A program made the translations under genes and the position numbers. Positions 38,470 through 47,367 of a stretch of DNA of 64,000 nucleotides are shown here, piece after piece. Position 1 is the first letter of the stretch. Every line of letters begins with the position of its first letter. Source of the stretch: an uncultured Schlesneria sp. (lineage in GTDB: Bacteria; Planctomycetota; Planctomycetia; Planctomycetales; Planctomycetaceae); contig CAIQIR010000011.1 of assembly GCA_903871875.1 (NCBI GenBank), positions 53,776 through 117,775 on the forward strand, read 5' to 3'. The notes under the pieces were generated by a model that saw only the letters and a list, made by a program, of their open reading frames with translations, was not told the DNA's origin and made no database searches.

Positions 38470-39240
38470 ATGAACGTACTTCGTACTTACGCAGGGCTGC
38501 CTGTGGGGTTCTCTGCTTTGGGATGGGGCCAGCAGATATTCGCCGGAATGCCCGCTACGTTACCGACGGAATGGACCAAAGAACACTCACCGAACTGGGG
38601 GTTTTCAGGGGAAGGGGCGGGGTCGGTTTTCTATGCCTACGAAACATGGCAGGCGATCTCATTCTTTGTGATCGTGGTACTGTTGTCGGCCTGGGTGGTG
38701 CAGCAGTTGTGGGGATTGCTGCACCAGACAATCTCGTGGCTTCCCGTCCTCAGTTATTCTCGTGCACTGAGTTTCGTTTTGTTGTGGGGTGTGCTGTTCA
38801 TTCTCGTCCTGACCATGATCTCTGGCGCGAGAGAATTGATGACTCCAGGAGCGTGGCGCAAGCAGGGATGGACCTACAAGTTGGCCGCGGCAGATCGTCC
38901 AGCAGACAGTTCGATTGACCCGCGTGCTGAGCGTCGCCTGGCCTTGGAAAAGCTTCGAACGGAACTTTGGCGATACGCCGCAACTCATCAGGGGCGGTTT
39001 CCAGAAAAAGGCGATCCTGACATCGACCCCGCGCTTTGGAATCTTCCCGGATGGCCCGGTCTGCAATTTCTGCTCATTTCCGATCGTGAAGCAGATGATG
39101 GAGGACGGTTGTTGGCTTTTGAACCGGAAGTCGACGGGCAGGAACGGCAAGTCTTACTGACAAACGGCATGATCGGGACCATGCGGTCGGCTGACATTCC
39201 CAAAGCGATGGCGACAACGGAGGTGAGTCATGAACACTAA
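38470..39240 (+). CDS. Membrane protein paired with a DUF1559-like protein
   Basis: 256 residues, ATG at 38470. Two membrane segments are clear (AISFFVIVVLLSAWVV and FVLLWGVLFILVLTM), then a soluble tail with ALEKLRTELWRYAATHQGRFP, text reminiscent of pseudopilin-like chains (short helix then a periplasmic lobe with LPGWPGLQFLLI). Family not recognised with confidence. The 3' end overlaps the start of the DUF1559-like gene by 11 bp, so the two are translationally coupled and may form a unit at the inner membrane. Confidence 0.75.
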   Translation: MNVLRTYAGLPVGFSALGWGQQIFAGMPATLPTEWTKEHSPNWGFSGEGAGSVFYAYETWQAISFFVIVVLLSAWVVQQLWGLLHQTISWLPVLSYSRALSFVLLWGVLFILVLTMISGARELMTPGAWRKQGWTYKLAAADRPADSSIDPRAERRLALEKLRTELWRYAATHQGRFPEKGDPDIDPALWNLPGWPGLQFLLISDREADDGGRLLAFEPEVDGQERQVLLTNGMIGTMRSADIPKAMATTEVSHEH

Positions 39241-40378
39241 GTGTCCCGCTGCGAAAAAAAGTGGATTGGTTACCCTCGTCGTTGTCGTCGTGATTGTGGC
39301 CGCAATTCTCGGCGGTCCGCTCGAACAATTGGCTTTCGGCTGGTTGTACTTTCCGTTGCGAGTCGTTCCGCTACTGACGCCTGACTGGTTGACGGTGATT
39401 CTGGCGGTGATCAGCAGCGTCGCGTTTGTAACGGGCTTGCATGTCACCCTGCGCTGGTTTATCCAAGAAACGTCTGTCAAAACGACGGCCCCTCTCGAAT
39501 GGACGTGGCGTACTACCAGCGCCGTATCCGCATTGATACTGCTGCTGTTTGTTGTCGGTACTGCGATGGTTGGCGCGACACACCAGTTCGTCTGGCTGCT
39601 GTCGGGCCGCGCGAAAGCGACCGCCGAACACGCGGGCGGGCCGCGACCATTGATTCCGACCATGATCGATCTTGTCATACAGGCCAGAGAAGCGGCACGC
39701 CAGAGTCAGGAGAAAAACAATCTCAAGAGTTTTGGCATGGCTTTTCACGGCGCGGCCGACGATGACAAAGGAACGCTTCCGCCGGGCGGTGTAATGACAG
39801 AGGACGGAACGCTCCTACACGGTTGGGCTGCGCTGATTCATGGTTATGACTATTTTCTGAGGGAACCATTTGATTACCGGATTCCCTGGAATCAGCCACC
39901 CAACGATCGAGTCTACAAATGCCAGTCGTTTCAATTCATCAATCCATCGCAGTCTGGACCGTATTTCGACGAGGAAGGATATGGGTTGAGTCACATCGCG
40001 GGCAATTCGCAGGTGCTGCCAATACGAACGGTGACGGTGCGAACGACCAGGGCGCAATACTCATCTCCGAAAGAGTGGTACGCAACTCCGACGAAAGGCA
40101 CGCGAGGCCTCAATCTTGCCGAAATCAGTGATGGTACGTCGAATACGATCCTGCTTGGAACTGTCGGTGCCGGATTCAAGCCCTGGGGGCATCCCGCCAA
40201 TGTGAGAGATCCCAGCGAGGGAATCAATCGCTCATCCACCAGTTTTGGCGGCCCCAAGTCTTGGGGCGGCGCCCAATTCCTGATGTGCGATGGTACGGTC
40301 CGCTTGTTGAGTGAACAGACCGATCCCAAAATTCTCCGTGCGCTCGCCACCCCAAACGGCGGCGAGCCGCTACCGTAA
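39230..40378 (+). CDS. DUF1559-type protein with a replaced N-terminus
   Basis: 382 residues. The C-terminal two thirds match DUF1559: VIQAREAARQSQEKNNLKSFGMAFH, LAEISDGTSNTILLGT and the end GGAQFLMCDGTVRLL with LRALATPNGGE. Canonical members start with a type IV prepilin signal (GFTLIELLVV) directly before the QQAREAAR segment; here that leader is missing and three TM segments (VVVVVIVAAILGG, VILAVISSVAFVTG, SALILLLFVVGTAMV) occupy the first 125 residues. It therefore cannot be processed as a prepilin in the usual way. Role unknown. Confidence 0.85.
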   Translation: MNTKCPAAKKSGLVTLVVVVVIVAAILGGPLEQLAFGWLYFPLRVVPLLTPDWLTVILAVISSVAFVTGLHVTLRWFIQETSVKTTAPLEWTWRTTSAVSALILLLFVVGTAMVGATHQFVWLLSGRAKATAEHAGGPRPLIPTMIDLVIQAREAARQSQEKNNLKSFGMAFHGAADDDKGTLPPGGVMTEDGTLLHGWAALIHGYDYFLREPFDYRIPWNQPPNDRVYKCQSFQFINPSQSGPYFDEEGYGLSHIAGNSQVLPIRTVTVRTTRAQYSSPKEWYATPTKGTRGLNLAEISDGTSNTILLGTVGAGFKPWGHPANVRDPSEGINRSSTSFGGPKSWGGAQFLMCDGTVRLLSEQTDPKILRALATPNGGEPLP

Positions 40379-40522
40379 GAACTCTCCGGCAAGGCCCCAG
40401 AAAACAGGATAAGTTCCAATCACTGTTTGGTCGTTGTCAACAACGTTGCCTACCAATTTGTCTGGGGCGACAGATACTTCGAGTGGCGTACGAGGTCGCG
40501 AGTGGGTGTTACCAGAGGCCCC

Positions 40523-40939
40523 TCAGCCATGCTCGGCGTCCCAGAGGGCGGTACGTGCCTCACGAGTGTCAATTCCCTGCAGAGCGCTTTTCGCGAGGGC
40601 CGCGTGGCTCTCAATGCCCTCACGCAAGACGTCGGCCAAGAACGGAACAGCCTCTGGAGGGTACGAAGTGTCGAGAGCCAGCATCACATACAATTGAACC
40701 CGATCGTTTGATGCCTCGCGATACGCTACGACCAACTCAGGCAAGCAAGCGGCGGCATGCTCCGCCAGCTCGTACACGATGATGTCTGACCAAGCTCCCG
40801 TTGCCTTGCCTTCTTGAATGAGGCGTACACATTCGGCGACGCCGGGAAATCGCGGGTATTTCTTTCCCCAGTGCCGATACTCGGGGTCCACACTGTCGCG
40901 GTATTGAATGCGATTTGCTGCGATGATTGTGCCTCTGGA
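40523..40939 (-). CDS. HEAT-repeat-like hypothetical protein
   Basis: 138 residues from ATG 40939; a GTG at 40990 adds 17 residues but has a purine stretch only three bases before it. The sequence is alpha-helical with two or three HEAT-like units (SDIIVYELAEHAAACLPELVVAY, DRVQLYVMLALD, PEAVPFLADVLREG, SHAALAKSALQG). Such short all-helical proteins occur as immunity or scaffold proteins, but no partner toxin is visible. Function unknown. Confidence 0.65.
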   Translation of the reverse strand, partial: SRGTIIAANRIQYRDSVDPEYRHWGKKYPRFPGVAECVRLIQEGKATGAWSDIIVYELAEHAAACLPELVVAYREASNDRVQLYVMLALDTSYPPEAVPFLADVLREGIESHAALAKSALQGIDTREARTALWDAEHG

Positions 40940-41378
40940 CATTTGTTGGTTGACATCAGCTAAGAAAGTGCCGACAGAGTTGCTGCTCACTCCACAAGCG
41001 ATTTGATTCGAGGTCTCGGCAGTTCAAAAAGCTTTTTCACATCAGCGCCAAGGATGTGCAATTACCGCGGGATCAGAACAGCGGATCCCTCCCGTTGTCA
41101 GGGCACGATTCAGCTCCAGGAGACCGTTTTTTCAAGTCTCAACTCGACGGCTGAAACTTTGATCACACGCACGACTTTTTCCATGCCCACGGCCGGACCG
41201 CTTCCGGTGTACTCACCTGATGATTCTAGTAATGATCGTCAAACCCACATGGTTGCTTTTCATGACCGCAAAACCGTCGTCGGCGGTCTGCCCGCACGAA
41301 ACTGTGTCTACGCCATTTTCCTGCAGCACGGTGTGCTTATGATTCGCGTGCCGCAGGCTGCAAGCGGCTTGCGGATCG
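40940..41378. other. Intergenic, no confident gene
   Basis: A plus-strand frame (41003-41419) covers most of it but has low-complexity, non-family text and runs into the antisense of the esterase gene. Nothing else seen. Confidence 0.4.
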
Positions 41379-42254
41379 TTACTTCTTCAACAGCGCCTGG
41401 CCGTCGAGCCAGTCGCTGAATCGTTCGATCCACTGATCCGAGGGCAGGTTTTGCTTCTTCATGCCGAAGCCGTGCCCTCCTTTGGCGTACATGTGCAACT
41501 CGGCCGATTTTTTCGCGGACAGCCACTTGCTATACAGCTTGACGCTGTCGTCGGCTAGACCCAAGGGATCGTTTGAGGCGGCCAAGGCAAAGAGCGGTGG
41601 GGCGTCCTTCGGCACCTCGGCATCGCCCAAAACACCGAGATAGGCGTAAATCGGGGCCACGAAGTTGGGCCGGCTTTCGGGCGTGTAATGCAGTGCGACG
41701 CCGGTCGTCAGCGTACCGCCGGCCGAAAAGCCCATGAACCCGATGCGCTGGGCTGAGATGCCGAACTCGGCCGCATGGTCGCGCACGTATTTTGTGGCGG
41801 CCAGGCCGTCAGCAAGCGCGAGCGGATAGGTGGCGCGCATGTCCTCGTCGACCTTCTCGCGGGTTTTGGTCAGCATCTCGATGACGCCATCGTTGCCGGT
41901 CGGCACGAGTCGATACTTGAGCACGAAAGCGGTCACCCCTTTGCCATTCAGCAATTTGGCGACTTCAACCCCTTCGCTATTGATCGACAGGGCATGAAAC
42001 CCTCCGCCAGGGCAGATGATGACAGCCGTGCCGTTGGCGCTTTCCGGCGCAGGAGCATAGCGGGTGAGTGTCGGGTGTGCGACGTTGGTGACGACCTGGG
42101 TGTTGAAGATCGGCGAGAAATACTCCTTCTCTTCGTGCGTCCAGTTCTCCGACCCAGGAGCCGCGCCAGGATAGAGCTGAATGACATCCGCGGCATGGAC
42201 CGGCTGTAGCGCGGCGATGAACAAAACACACACGCTGACAATGCCCGATTTCAT
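41379..42254 (-). CDS. Secreted alpha/beta hydrolase (acetyl-esterase-like)
   Basis: 291 residues from ATG 42254, beginning MKSGIVSVCVLFIAAL with a signal peptide ending PVHAADV. Motifs: IICPGGGFHAL (oxyanion-hole HGGG equivalent), GFMGFSAGGTL (nucleophile Ser), AASNDPLGLAD (Asp) and GGHGFGM (catalytic His). The lineage is BD-FAE/acetylxylan-esterase-like proteins that planctomycetes use on plant or algal polysaccharides; the substrate is inferred only. No signal for an operon. Confidence 0.88.
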   Translation of the reverse strand: MKSGIVSVCVLFIAALQPVHAADVIQLYPGAAPGSENWTHEEKEYFSPIFNTQVVTNVAHPTLTRYAPAPESANGTAVIICPGGGFHALSINSEGVEVAKLLNGKGVTAFVLKYRLVPTGNDGVIEMLTKTREKVDEDMRATYPLALADGLAATKYVRDHAAEFGISAQRIGFMGFSAGGTLTTGVALHYTPESRPNFVAPIYAYLGVLGDAEVPKDAPPLFALAASNDPLGLADDSVKLYSKWLSAKKSAELHMYAKGGHGFGMKKQNLPSDQWIERFSDWLDGQALLKK

Positions 42255-43159
42255 AAGTCTCTTCCCGTTTTTTCGTGATGGACGAAATATCGTAATGATC
42301 GCCTGGAGTAGCGAGCGCCTCGATCGGTTATCGGCCGCCCGGATTCTCCAACACGTTAACTCGAAACCTCTCGTATCTTCATCGCCTGGCTGAATCAAAG
42401 GGCAACGGTAAAACGAACGTGCCTCCGGCAAAATGGCTGAGGATCGTTGATCGTGCTTTCAGCGGAGCGCGGGTTTGGCCCTCGGACTTGAAGAGAAGAG
42501 GAAAACGTACCGCAAGCGTGAGTGTGGTAACCAGTTCCCCTGACGTCAAGGAAACTCGAACCCCCGAAAACTCTTCAGCTCGCCGCGCAAAGCGGTTCTG
42601 GACTCCGTTGCTCGGTTCGGGCGATCGGAAAGAAAAAGTGGTGAGCGTGAAGTCGTACGGATGCTGCAGGATATGTCACTACGCCGGGGCGACGAGTCCG
42701 TCAGAGACGGAGAAGACTGAATTCGACGTCAGCTAAACGATCTACTCGTCGCCGATGCCGAGCAATAATACGGGATCAAATACTATCGCTCGGACGCGTC
42801 CGAGAACCACCGCGATACTCATCTGTTTCAGACGTTGAAGAAACGGCTTGGTCGATCTGGTCATCAAGCGAAGGCGGTCGTTTTGTGAAGACAACTCTCA
42901 CGTTGGAAATGCGATCGTGATGCACTATGGAAAACACTGCCAAATTAATGTCGGACAACTGTGCCGACAACAATTTGGCAGTAACGTTTATGCAATCGGT
43001 CAGGGATTGAGCACGGTTCTATCGCGGCTGCAGCGGAATGGGAAGGTGCGATGGAGATCAAGCACTCGCGACCTGTGAAGTGGACCCCGTTTTTCGGACC
43101 ACCGGGATAGATGGAAAAACGGCATTGAAAAGGTGAAAATAAGAGGCATCGTGGCGGTC
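42255..43159. other. Long intergenic stretch, no gene recognised
   Basis: About 0.9 kb. It contains a perfect 16-bp palindrome CTCGGACGCGTCCGAG at 42789-42804. Short frames on both strands have no protein-like composition. It may contain decayed sequence, but no family was recognised. Confidence 0.45.
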
Positions 43160-43756
43160 TCAATCGGTTTTTCTGGAATCGATTTCAAGCGGGACGCTAA
43201 TGACGAGTCCGGCATACCGCGGTTTCTTGGACGAAGACTGGAACAGCCCTTCGTGACAACTGAGGCACCCGGAATGGAGAGAGATTGCTCCCGCACGGCG
43301 GTAGTAGCCGTCTTCGACAACTTCAATCGCCGTCTGGCCTTCAGCGAGCTCCTTTGCGGCCCGCTTTTCGAAATCGGTCTTGGGATCGTGGTCGATACTC
43401 ATCGCTTTCGTGTTGACAGAAATCCAGCGGGCCTCAATTTTTGACCGACGCTTCATTTCAGCAAAGACGTCTTCCATCGCGCGAGCGGGAATGGTCGCAC
43501 GCTCGCCATGAAAATAGCGGTGATGAATAACATCGAGCGTGGCCGAATAAATTTCGTGCATCTGTTTCGCACGGTCGCGCGCGACAACCGTGTCGACACG
43601 AACGTCTTCGGCTTTTGAACTCGTCGCAGCAACCTTGCTATTCTCCGTATTCGTGGTGTTCAGATCCTGTTGTTCTGCACAAAGTGCGATCGCGACACAC
43701 AGAGTTCCGAAGACACCTGCTGCGATGCCCGGCCCCATCAGCCATGTGACTTTCAT
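43160..43756 (-). CDS. DUF3365 periplasmic monohaem protein
   Basis: 198 residues from ATG 43756 (GAGGAAG upstream), with a signal peptide ending near ALCAEQQD. The Tll0287-like DUF3365 fold is suggested by DRAKQMHEIYSATLD, ISVNTKAMSIDHDPKTDFEKRA and the C-terminal haem-binding GAISLHSGCLSCHEG (CxxCH at about 164-168). DUF3365 proteins are thought to sense small ligands or redox state through covalent haem. It lies 109 bp downstream of the Rrf2 gene on the same strand, so it is probably in its operon. Confidence 0.85.
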   Translation of the reverse strand: MKVTWLMGPGIAAGVFGTLCVAIALCAEQQDLNTTNTENSKVAATSSKAEDVRVDTVVARDRAKQMHEIYSATLDVIHHRYFHGERATIPARAMEDVFAEMKRRSKIEARWISVNTKAMSIDHDPKTDFEKRAAKELAEGQTAIEVVEDGYYRRAGAISLHSGCLSCHEGLFQSSSKKPRYAGLVISVPLEIDSRKTD

Positions 43757-43865
43757 CGTGTTCTTCCTCTTTGTTGACTCCAACTCACGGGCGTGGTTCC
43801 GTTTATTGATGCGGGGTTGATGATCAGCAGATGCTTTCTTGCCGCCTCTTCCATCGGAGAAAACC

Positions 43866-44294
43866 TCATTGGCAAGAGACGTCACACAAGGGGACAAACT
43901 CACTTGTCGATCGTAATAACTGTCCAATTGTCACTCGCGAGAACGCTTCTTCGGTTGCGGCGTAGGCTCGATCGAGTTCCTTATGCAGTGGGCAAAGGCT
44001 TGTGTGGGAAGGCAACCCCAACGGGCAGTGCCGAATTCGCTCCAGTGGTGCAACGGCATTGACCACGTCCAAAATGGTGATTTTGTCGGACGCAAGAGCC
44101 AGACTATATCCCCCGCCCGGACCCGAACGAGAACGCACCAGTCCAGCATTCACCAAATCCTGCAACACTTTGTGCAGGTAACGGCGAGGTACTTTTGTCT
44201 GTTCAGCCAAGTTGTCCGCAGGTTCGACTTGATCCAATTCCTTGGCCAGGCATGCCACTGTGCGGAGTGCGTATTCGGCTGTTTTTGGCAGCAT
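43866..44294 (-). CDS. Rrf2-family transcriptional regulator (NsrR/IscR-like)
   Basis: 142 residues from ATG 44294. The winged-helix part is typical: [19 protein letters not shown], the recognition region [19 protein letters not shown] and the wing [11 protein letters not shown]. Near the C-terminus there is HCPLG, then LCPLH 11 residues on, and a third Cys in PLCDVSC; an Fe-S or redox site is possible but the spacing differs from classical NsrR. It faces the monohaem gene at 44428 across a palindrome, so autoregulation and control of both haem genes is likely. Confidence 0.9.
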   Translation of the reverse strand: MLPKTAEYALRTVACLAKELDQVEPADNLAEQTKVPRRYLHKVLQDLVNAGLVRSRSGPGGGYSLALASDKITILDVVNAVAPLERIRHCPLGLPSHTSLCPLHKELDRAYAATEEAFSRVTIGQLLRSTSEFVPLCDVSCQ

Positions 44295-44317
44295 TTCTGC
44301 TCCTTGAGAGAGTTTGA

Positions 44318-44351
44318 TTGCAATTCTACATATTAAGATGTAGAATTGCAA
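44318..44351. promoter_or_regulatory. Palindromic operator between the Rrf2 gene and the monohaem gene
   Basis: Perfect 14-bp arms: TTGCAATTCTACAT (44318-44331) and ATGTAGAATTGCAA (44338-44351), spacer ATTAAG. Located 24 bp upstream of the Rrf2 start and 76 bp upstream of the divergent gene start, in the position expected for an Rrf2 operator. The AT-rich TACAT...ATGTA core is reminiscent of NsrR sites. Confidence 0.75.
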
Positions 44352-44427
44352 TGGGCGGATGATGAAGGTGCCGATCAATTTCATTTAGCCCTGGTCTCGG
44401 CTCGAGAAAATCATCCGGGAGGCGAGA

Positions 44428-45729
44428 ATGCGTGTCGTTGCGATTTTTCAATATTCTCTGGTCGCCATCTTCTTGGTCTTCGAGTCCCGCCTGCGGGCAG
44501 AGGACGATTTCGAGCGGTCGCCGATTTCGTACAGTGCGAGTTCGCCGTCGAATTGCATCTCCAGACTCCAGAACCAGCTCGATCGCGGCGAACTTGAGTT
44601 GGAACATCAGGACACTTTCGGTTACCTGCCAGCAGTTCTGAAGGCACTGGAAGTACCGATCGAGTCACAGATGTTTGTGTTCTCGAAAACCAGCCTGCAA
44701 GTTCGTTACATCACCCCAAGAACGCCAAGAGCGGTCTATTTCAGTGACCGTGTCTATGTGGGTTATTGTCAGATGGGAGATGTGCTCGAGATCTCGGCCG
44801 TCGATCCGCAATTGGGAACGGTTTTCTACACTCTCGATCAGCAATCGGCCGTCAAACCTCGATTTGAACGGCGAACTGATCATTGCCTGATTTGCCATAG
44901 CTCCTCTCGTACCGAAGGGGTTCCTGGGCATCTTGTTCGATCGCTGCTGACGGATGCGGCTGGCCAACCCATTTTCTCGGCAGGAAGTCGCGCGGTCGAC
45001 CATACGACCCCGGTGGATCAACGTTGGGGTGGCTGGTATGTCACGGGGACCCACGGATCTCAAAAACACCTTGGAAATCTGGTCATACGAACGCGAGTCG
45101 TTCCGGAACCGGTCGAAAATTCTGCCGGGCAAAACGTGTACGAACTCAATGATCGACTGGATGTGAGAAAGTATCTTTCGCCACACAGTGACATCGTTGC
45201 ACTGATGCTGCTCGAACATCAGGTTCTCGTGCATAATCGCTTGACGAAGGCCAACTTCGACACCCGGCAGGCGATTGACTACGACGCCATGATGAATCGC
45301 ATGTTGGAGAAACCCGTCGCAACTCAATCGGAAAGCACAACGCGTCGAATCAAAAGCACCGGAGATCGCCTTGTCGAGACACTTTTGCTAGTTGGCGAAG
45401 CCAAACTGACTGAGCCGATCAAAGGCACCGCCGGCTATGCAGAGCAATTCACCAAGACCGGCCCCCACGATGCACAGGGACGATCGTTGCGCGATCTGGA
45501 TCTGGCGACACGATTGTTCAAGTACCCCTGCAGCTATCTGATCTACTCGGAGGCCTTCAATGGACTTCCCCATGAGTCGCGGGATTATGTCTGGCAGCGT
45601 CTGTGGGAGATTCTTTCTGGCAAAGATCCGTCCGACAAATTCGCCCATCTTACTGCGTCTGACCGTCAAGCCATCGTCGAAATCCTCCGCGACACGAAAA
45701 CCGATCTTCCTGACTATTGGAAGAAGTGA
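44428..45729 (+). CDS. Secreted monohaem protein of unknown family
   Basis: 433 residues; ATG has GGGAGGCGAG just upstream. Signal peptide about 1-24 (LVAIFLVFESRLRAED). One haem-binding CxxCH at about 153-157 (DHCLICHSSS). Other text such as QLGTVFYTLDQ, GGWYVTGTHGSQKHLGN and YLIYSEAFNGLP looks conserved. I do not recognise a named domain. The divergent Rrf2 regulator and DUF3365 haem gene imply a shared role in redox or nitrogen-oxide response at the periplasm; this is inference. Confidence 0.8.
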   Translation: MRVVAIFQYSLVAIFLVFESRLRAEDDFERSPISYSASSPSNCISRLQNQLDRGELELEHQDTFGYLPAVLKALEVPIESQMFVFSKTSLQVRYITPRTPRAVYFSDRVYVGYCQMGDVLEISAVDPQLGTVFYTLDQQSAVKPRFERRTDHCLICHSSSRTEGVPGHLVRSLLTDAAGQPIFSAGSRAVDHTTPVDQRWGGWYVTGTHGSQKHLGNLVIRTRVVPEPVENSAGQNVYELNDRLDVRKYLSPHSDIVALMLLEHQVLVHNRLTKANFDTRQAIDYDAMMNRMLEKPVATQSESTTRRIKSTGDRLVETLLLVGEAKLTEPIKGTAGYAEQFTKTGPHDAQGRSLRDLDLATRLFKYPCSYLIYSEAFNGLPHESRDYVWQRLWEILSGKDPSDKFAHLTASDRQAIVEILRDTKTDLPDYWKK

Positions 45730-45981
45730 AGTGATGAATTGAAAGACGCGTGCAATGGAAACACCTCTGAGGAGCTGAAAGCGGTATTGCGAGAGAAGGG
45801 GATTGGTCCCGACGATATGAGATGGCGGCGATGAGCTATTGGAGGATTTGGGGGAATGAGTTGTGTTGGGGGGAGTCATGGGGACATTGATGGGGAAAGG
45901 ATTGTCAAGCCGTGGACACATGAGGACACCCACTTTTCTCGACGGGGCGCGAAAACGAAAAAGGGGGCGTTCTACTTTCCC
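45730..45981. other. Intergenic, no gene recognised
   Basis: G-rich stretch (GGGGGGAGTCATGGGG region near 45870) between convergent genes. No terminator hairpin with a T-tract was found. Confidence 0.4.
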
Positions 45982-46959
45982 TCATCGCGCGAGTTGGTTC
46001 ATCCAGCGTTGCGTCTGCAGGGCGTCGTAGTAGGTCGCACCGGCGGGGATCTGATTTAGTCCCCGAACGACGCGGCAGAAGCAACGAAGTTCTTCGGCCA
46101 TCATCCCCGATGGTCCCTCTGGATCCGTACGGATTTCCAGGGCCATCGGCCATTGAGCCTGTTCGTCCCAGACTTCAATGGGGCGCGGATTCGGTGAAAT
46201 TCGGGCCGCCCAGCCCTTGCCAAACACTTCCATCCGATCGAAGCCTCGAGGTGCCATGCCCGTCGGTGTCAAATACGACGCCACATATGAGGCCAGCGTC
46301 CCGTCAGGCCACTCGAGTTGGGCGAGTGCGAGGTCCACCTCGCCGTTCTCGGTCCGATGGAAATTTGCGAGGAAACGATTCGGTTCCTCGCCCTTCATCA
46401 GCACTTGAGTCGCATAGAGATCGTGGATCATGGCGGCCTGAAGCGGATTTTCGCCGGGAAAATCTTTGACAATCGACGCCGGACGATGTCGGACGCAGTT
46501 GATGAACGTCGGACGGCCACGACGATTGACTTCGTCTCGCAACTGCTGGAATTCGCTATTGAAAAGAACGATGTGACCGAGCATCAGATTCGACGAATCC
46601 ACTTTCACCCAGGGCGCAAGACTCTCCGCTTCCGACAAATCAGCAGAAATTGGTTTTTCAAGCAACACGATCTTGCCCGCTTGCAGCAGCTTTCGGGCAA
46701 CGACGATATGATCGGCCGTGGAACAGGCGACGACCCACGCTTCCGCATTTGATTCCATCATGGCTCGATTGACATCCAGCCAACCGGCGACACCAGGTAA
46801 CCTGGTGCGAATCTGATCGAGGCTTTCCTGGCGGCGCGCAACAACTCCCACGAGTTCGGCCTCTGCCAATCCGGCCAGCGTCTGCGCATGAAGTTGCCCG
46901 AATCGGCCGAGCCCCACCACGCCGATCCGAACTGGTGTAAATATTCGCGAACTCGTCAT
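45982..46959 (-). CDS. Gfo/Idh/MocA family oxidoreductase (cytoplasmic)
   Basis: 325 residues from ATG 46959 (MTSSRIFTPVRIGVVGLGRFG). It has the NAD-binding GVVGLGRFGQLH, then the family motif EKPISADLSEAE. Unlike the protein at 20971 it has no TAT signal, so it is cytoplasmic. Substrate unknown; the family includes inositol and sugar dehydrogenases. The upstream region carries an 86-bp inverted-repeat element. Confidence 0.9.
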   Translation of the reverse strand: MTSSRIFTPVRIGVVGLGRFGQLHAQTLAGLAEAELVGVVARRQESLDQIRTRLPGVAGWLDVNRAMMESNAEAWVVACSTADHIVVARKLLQAGKIVLLEKPISADLSEAESLAPWVKVDSSNLMLGHIVLFNSEFQQLRDEVNRRGRPTFINCVRHRPASIVKDFPGENPLQAAMIHDLYATQVLMKGEEPNRFLANFHRTENGEVDLALAQLEWPDGTLASYVASYLTPTGMAPRGFDRMEVFGKGWAARISPNPRPIEVWDEQAQWPMALEIRTDPEGPSGMMAEELRCFCRVVRGLNQIPAGATYYDALQTQRWMNQLAR

Positions 46960-47100
46960 TGTGGATTCCTTGAACAGCAATCAGGAGCAACCGACTTCGA
47001 GGATCATTTCTCGGTACGTGCTGCTGCGAACGTCTCCCAGGTCAACTTCGAATTATTCGGTGAACCATTGCGTCTGATGCCGCCGGGCGTGAGAAAAAAT
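46960..47100. other. Short intergenic leading into an inverted-repeat element
   Basis: Divergent region between the oxidoreductase and the MtfA-like gene; no promoter assigned. The inverted-repeat element at 47101-47186 is listed separately. Confidence 0.35.
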
Positions 47101-47186
47101 GGATAAACCCCAATAAAAACCGGGGAAGTTCTTCAGGGTGTTGTCTTCGGTCTTTCACCGTCTTCAAGAGTTATTAGGGTTTATCC
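47101..47186. repeat. 86-bp terminal-inverted-repeat element, copy 1
   Basis: Left end GGATAAACCCCAATAA (47101-47116) and right end TTATTAGGGTTTATCC (47171-47186) are inverted repeats with 15 of 16 matches. The ends match two elements at 62540 and 62836 and a sequence near 63825. Size and ends suggest a MITE or REP-like element without coding capacity. Confidence 0.75.
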
Positions 47187-47367
47187 GCGTTTCGGCCCCC
47201 CGTCCATTGTTCCCATCGCCCGGCAATCTGCGATGTGCCAGTTTGCCGCGTAGAGGCGACTGTTTCGGCGGCGCGCGGGAATGTTACAATGGCTTGCAGG
47301 ATTGTCGTATTTCAGATTCGAAAATGGAGGAGTTCCACGTGTCAATGAGAGGCGCTACTTCGTGCTC

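Noticed and set aside
41003..41419. 138-codon plus-strand frame
   Set aside because: Low-complexity text and overlap with the 3' end of the esterase gene on the other strand.
42789..42804. Perfect 16-bp palindrome CTCGGACGCGTCCGAG
   Set aside because: Isolated in a gene-free stretch with no promoter or second site nearby; GC-rich chance palindrome cannot be excluded.
45388..45933. 181-codon minus-strand frame opposite the monohaem gene
   Set aside because: Antisense to the end of a gene with clear signal peptide and CxxCH; no independent support.
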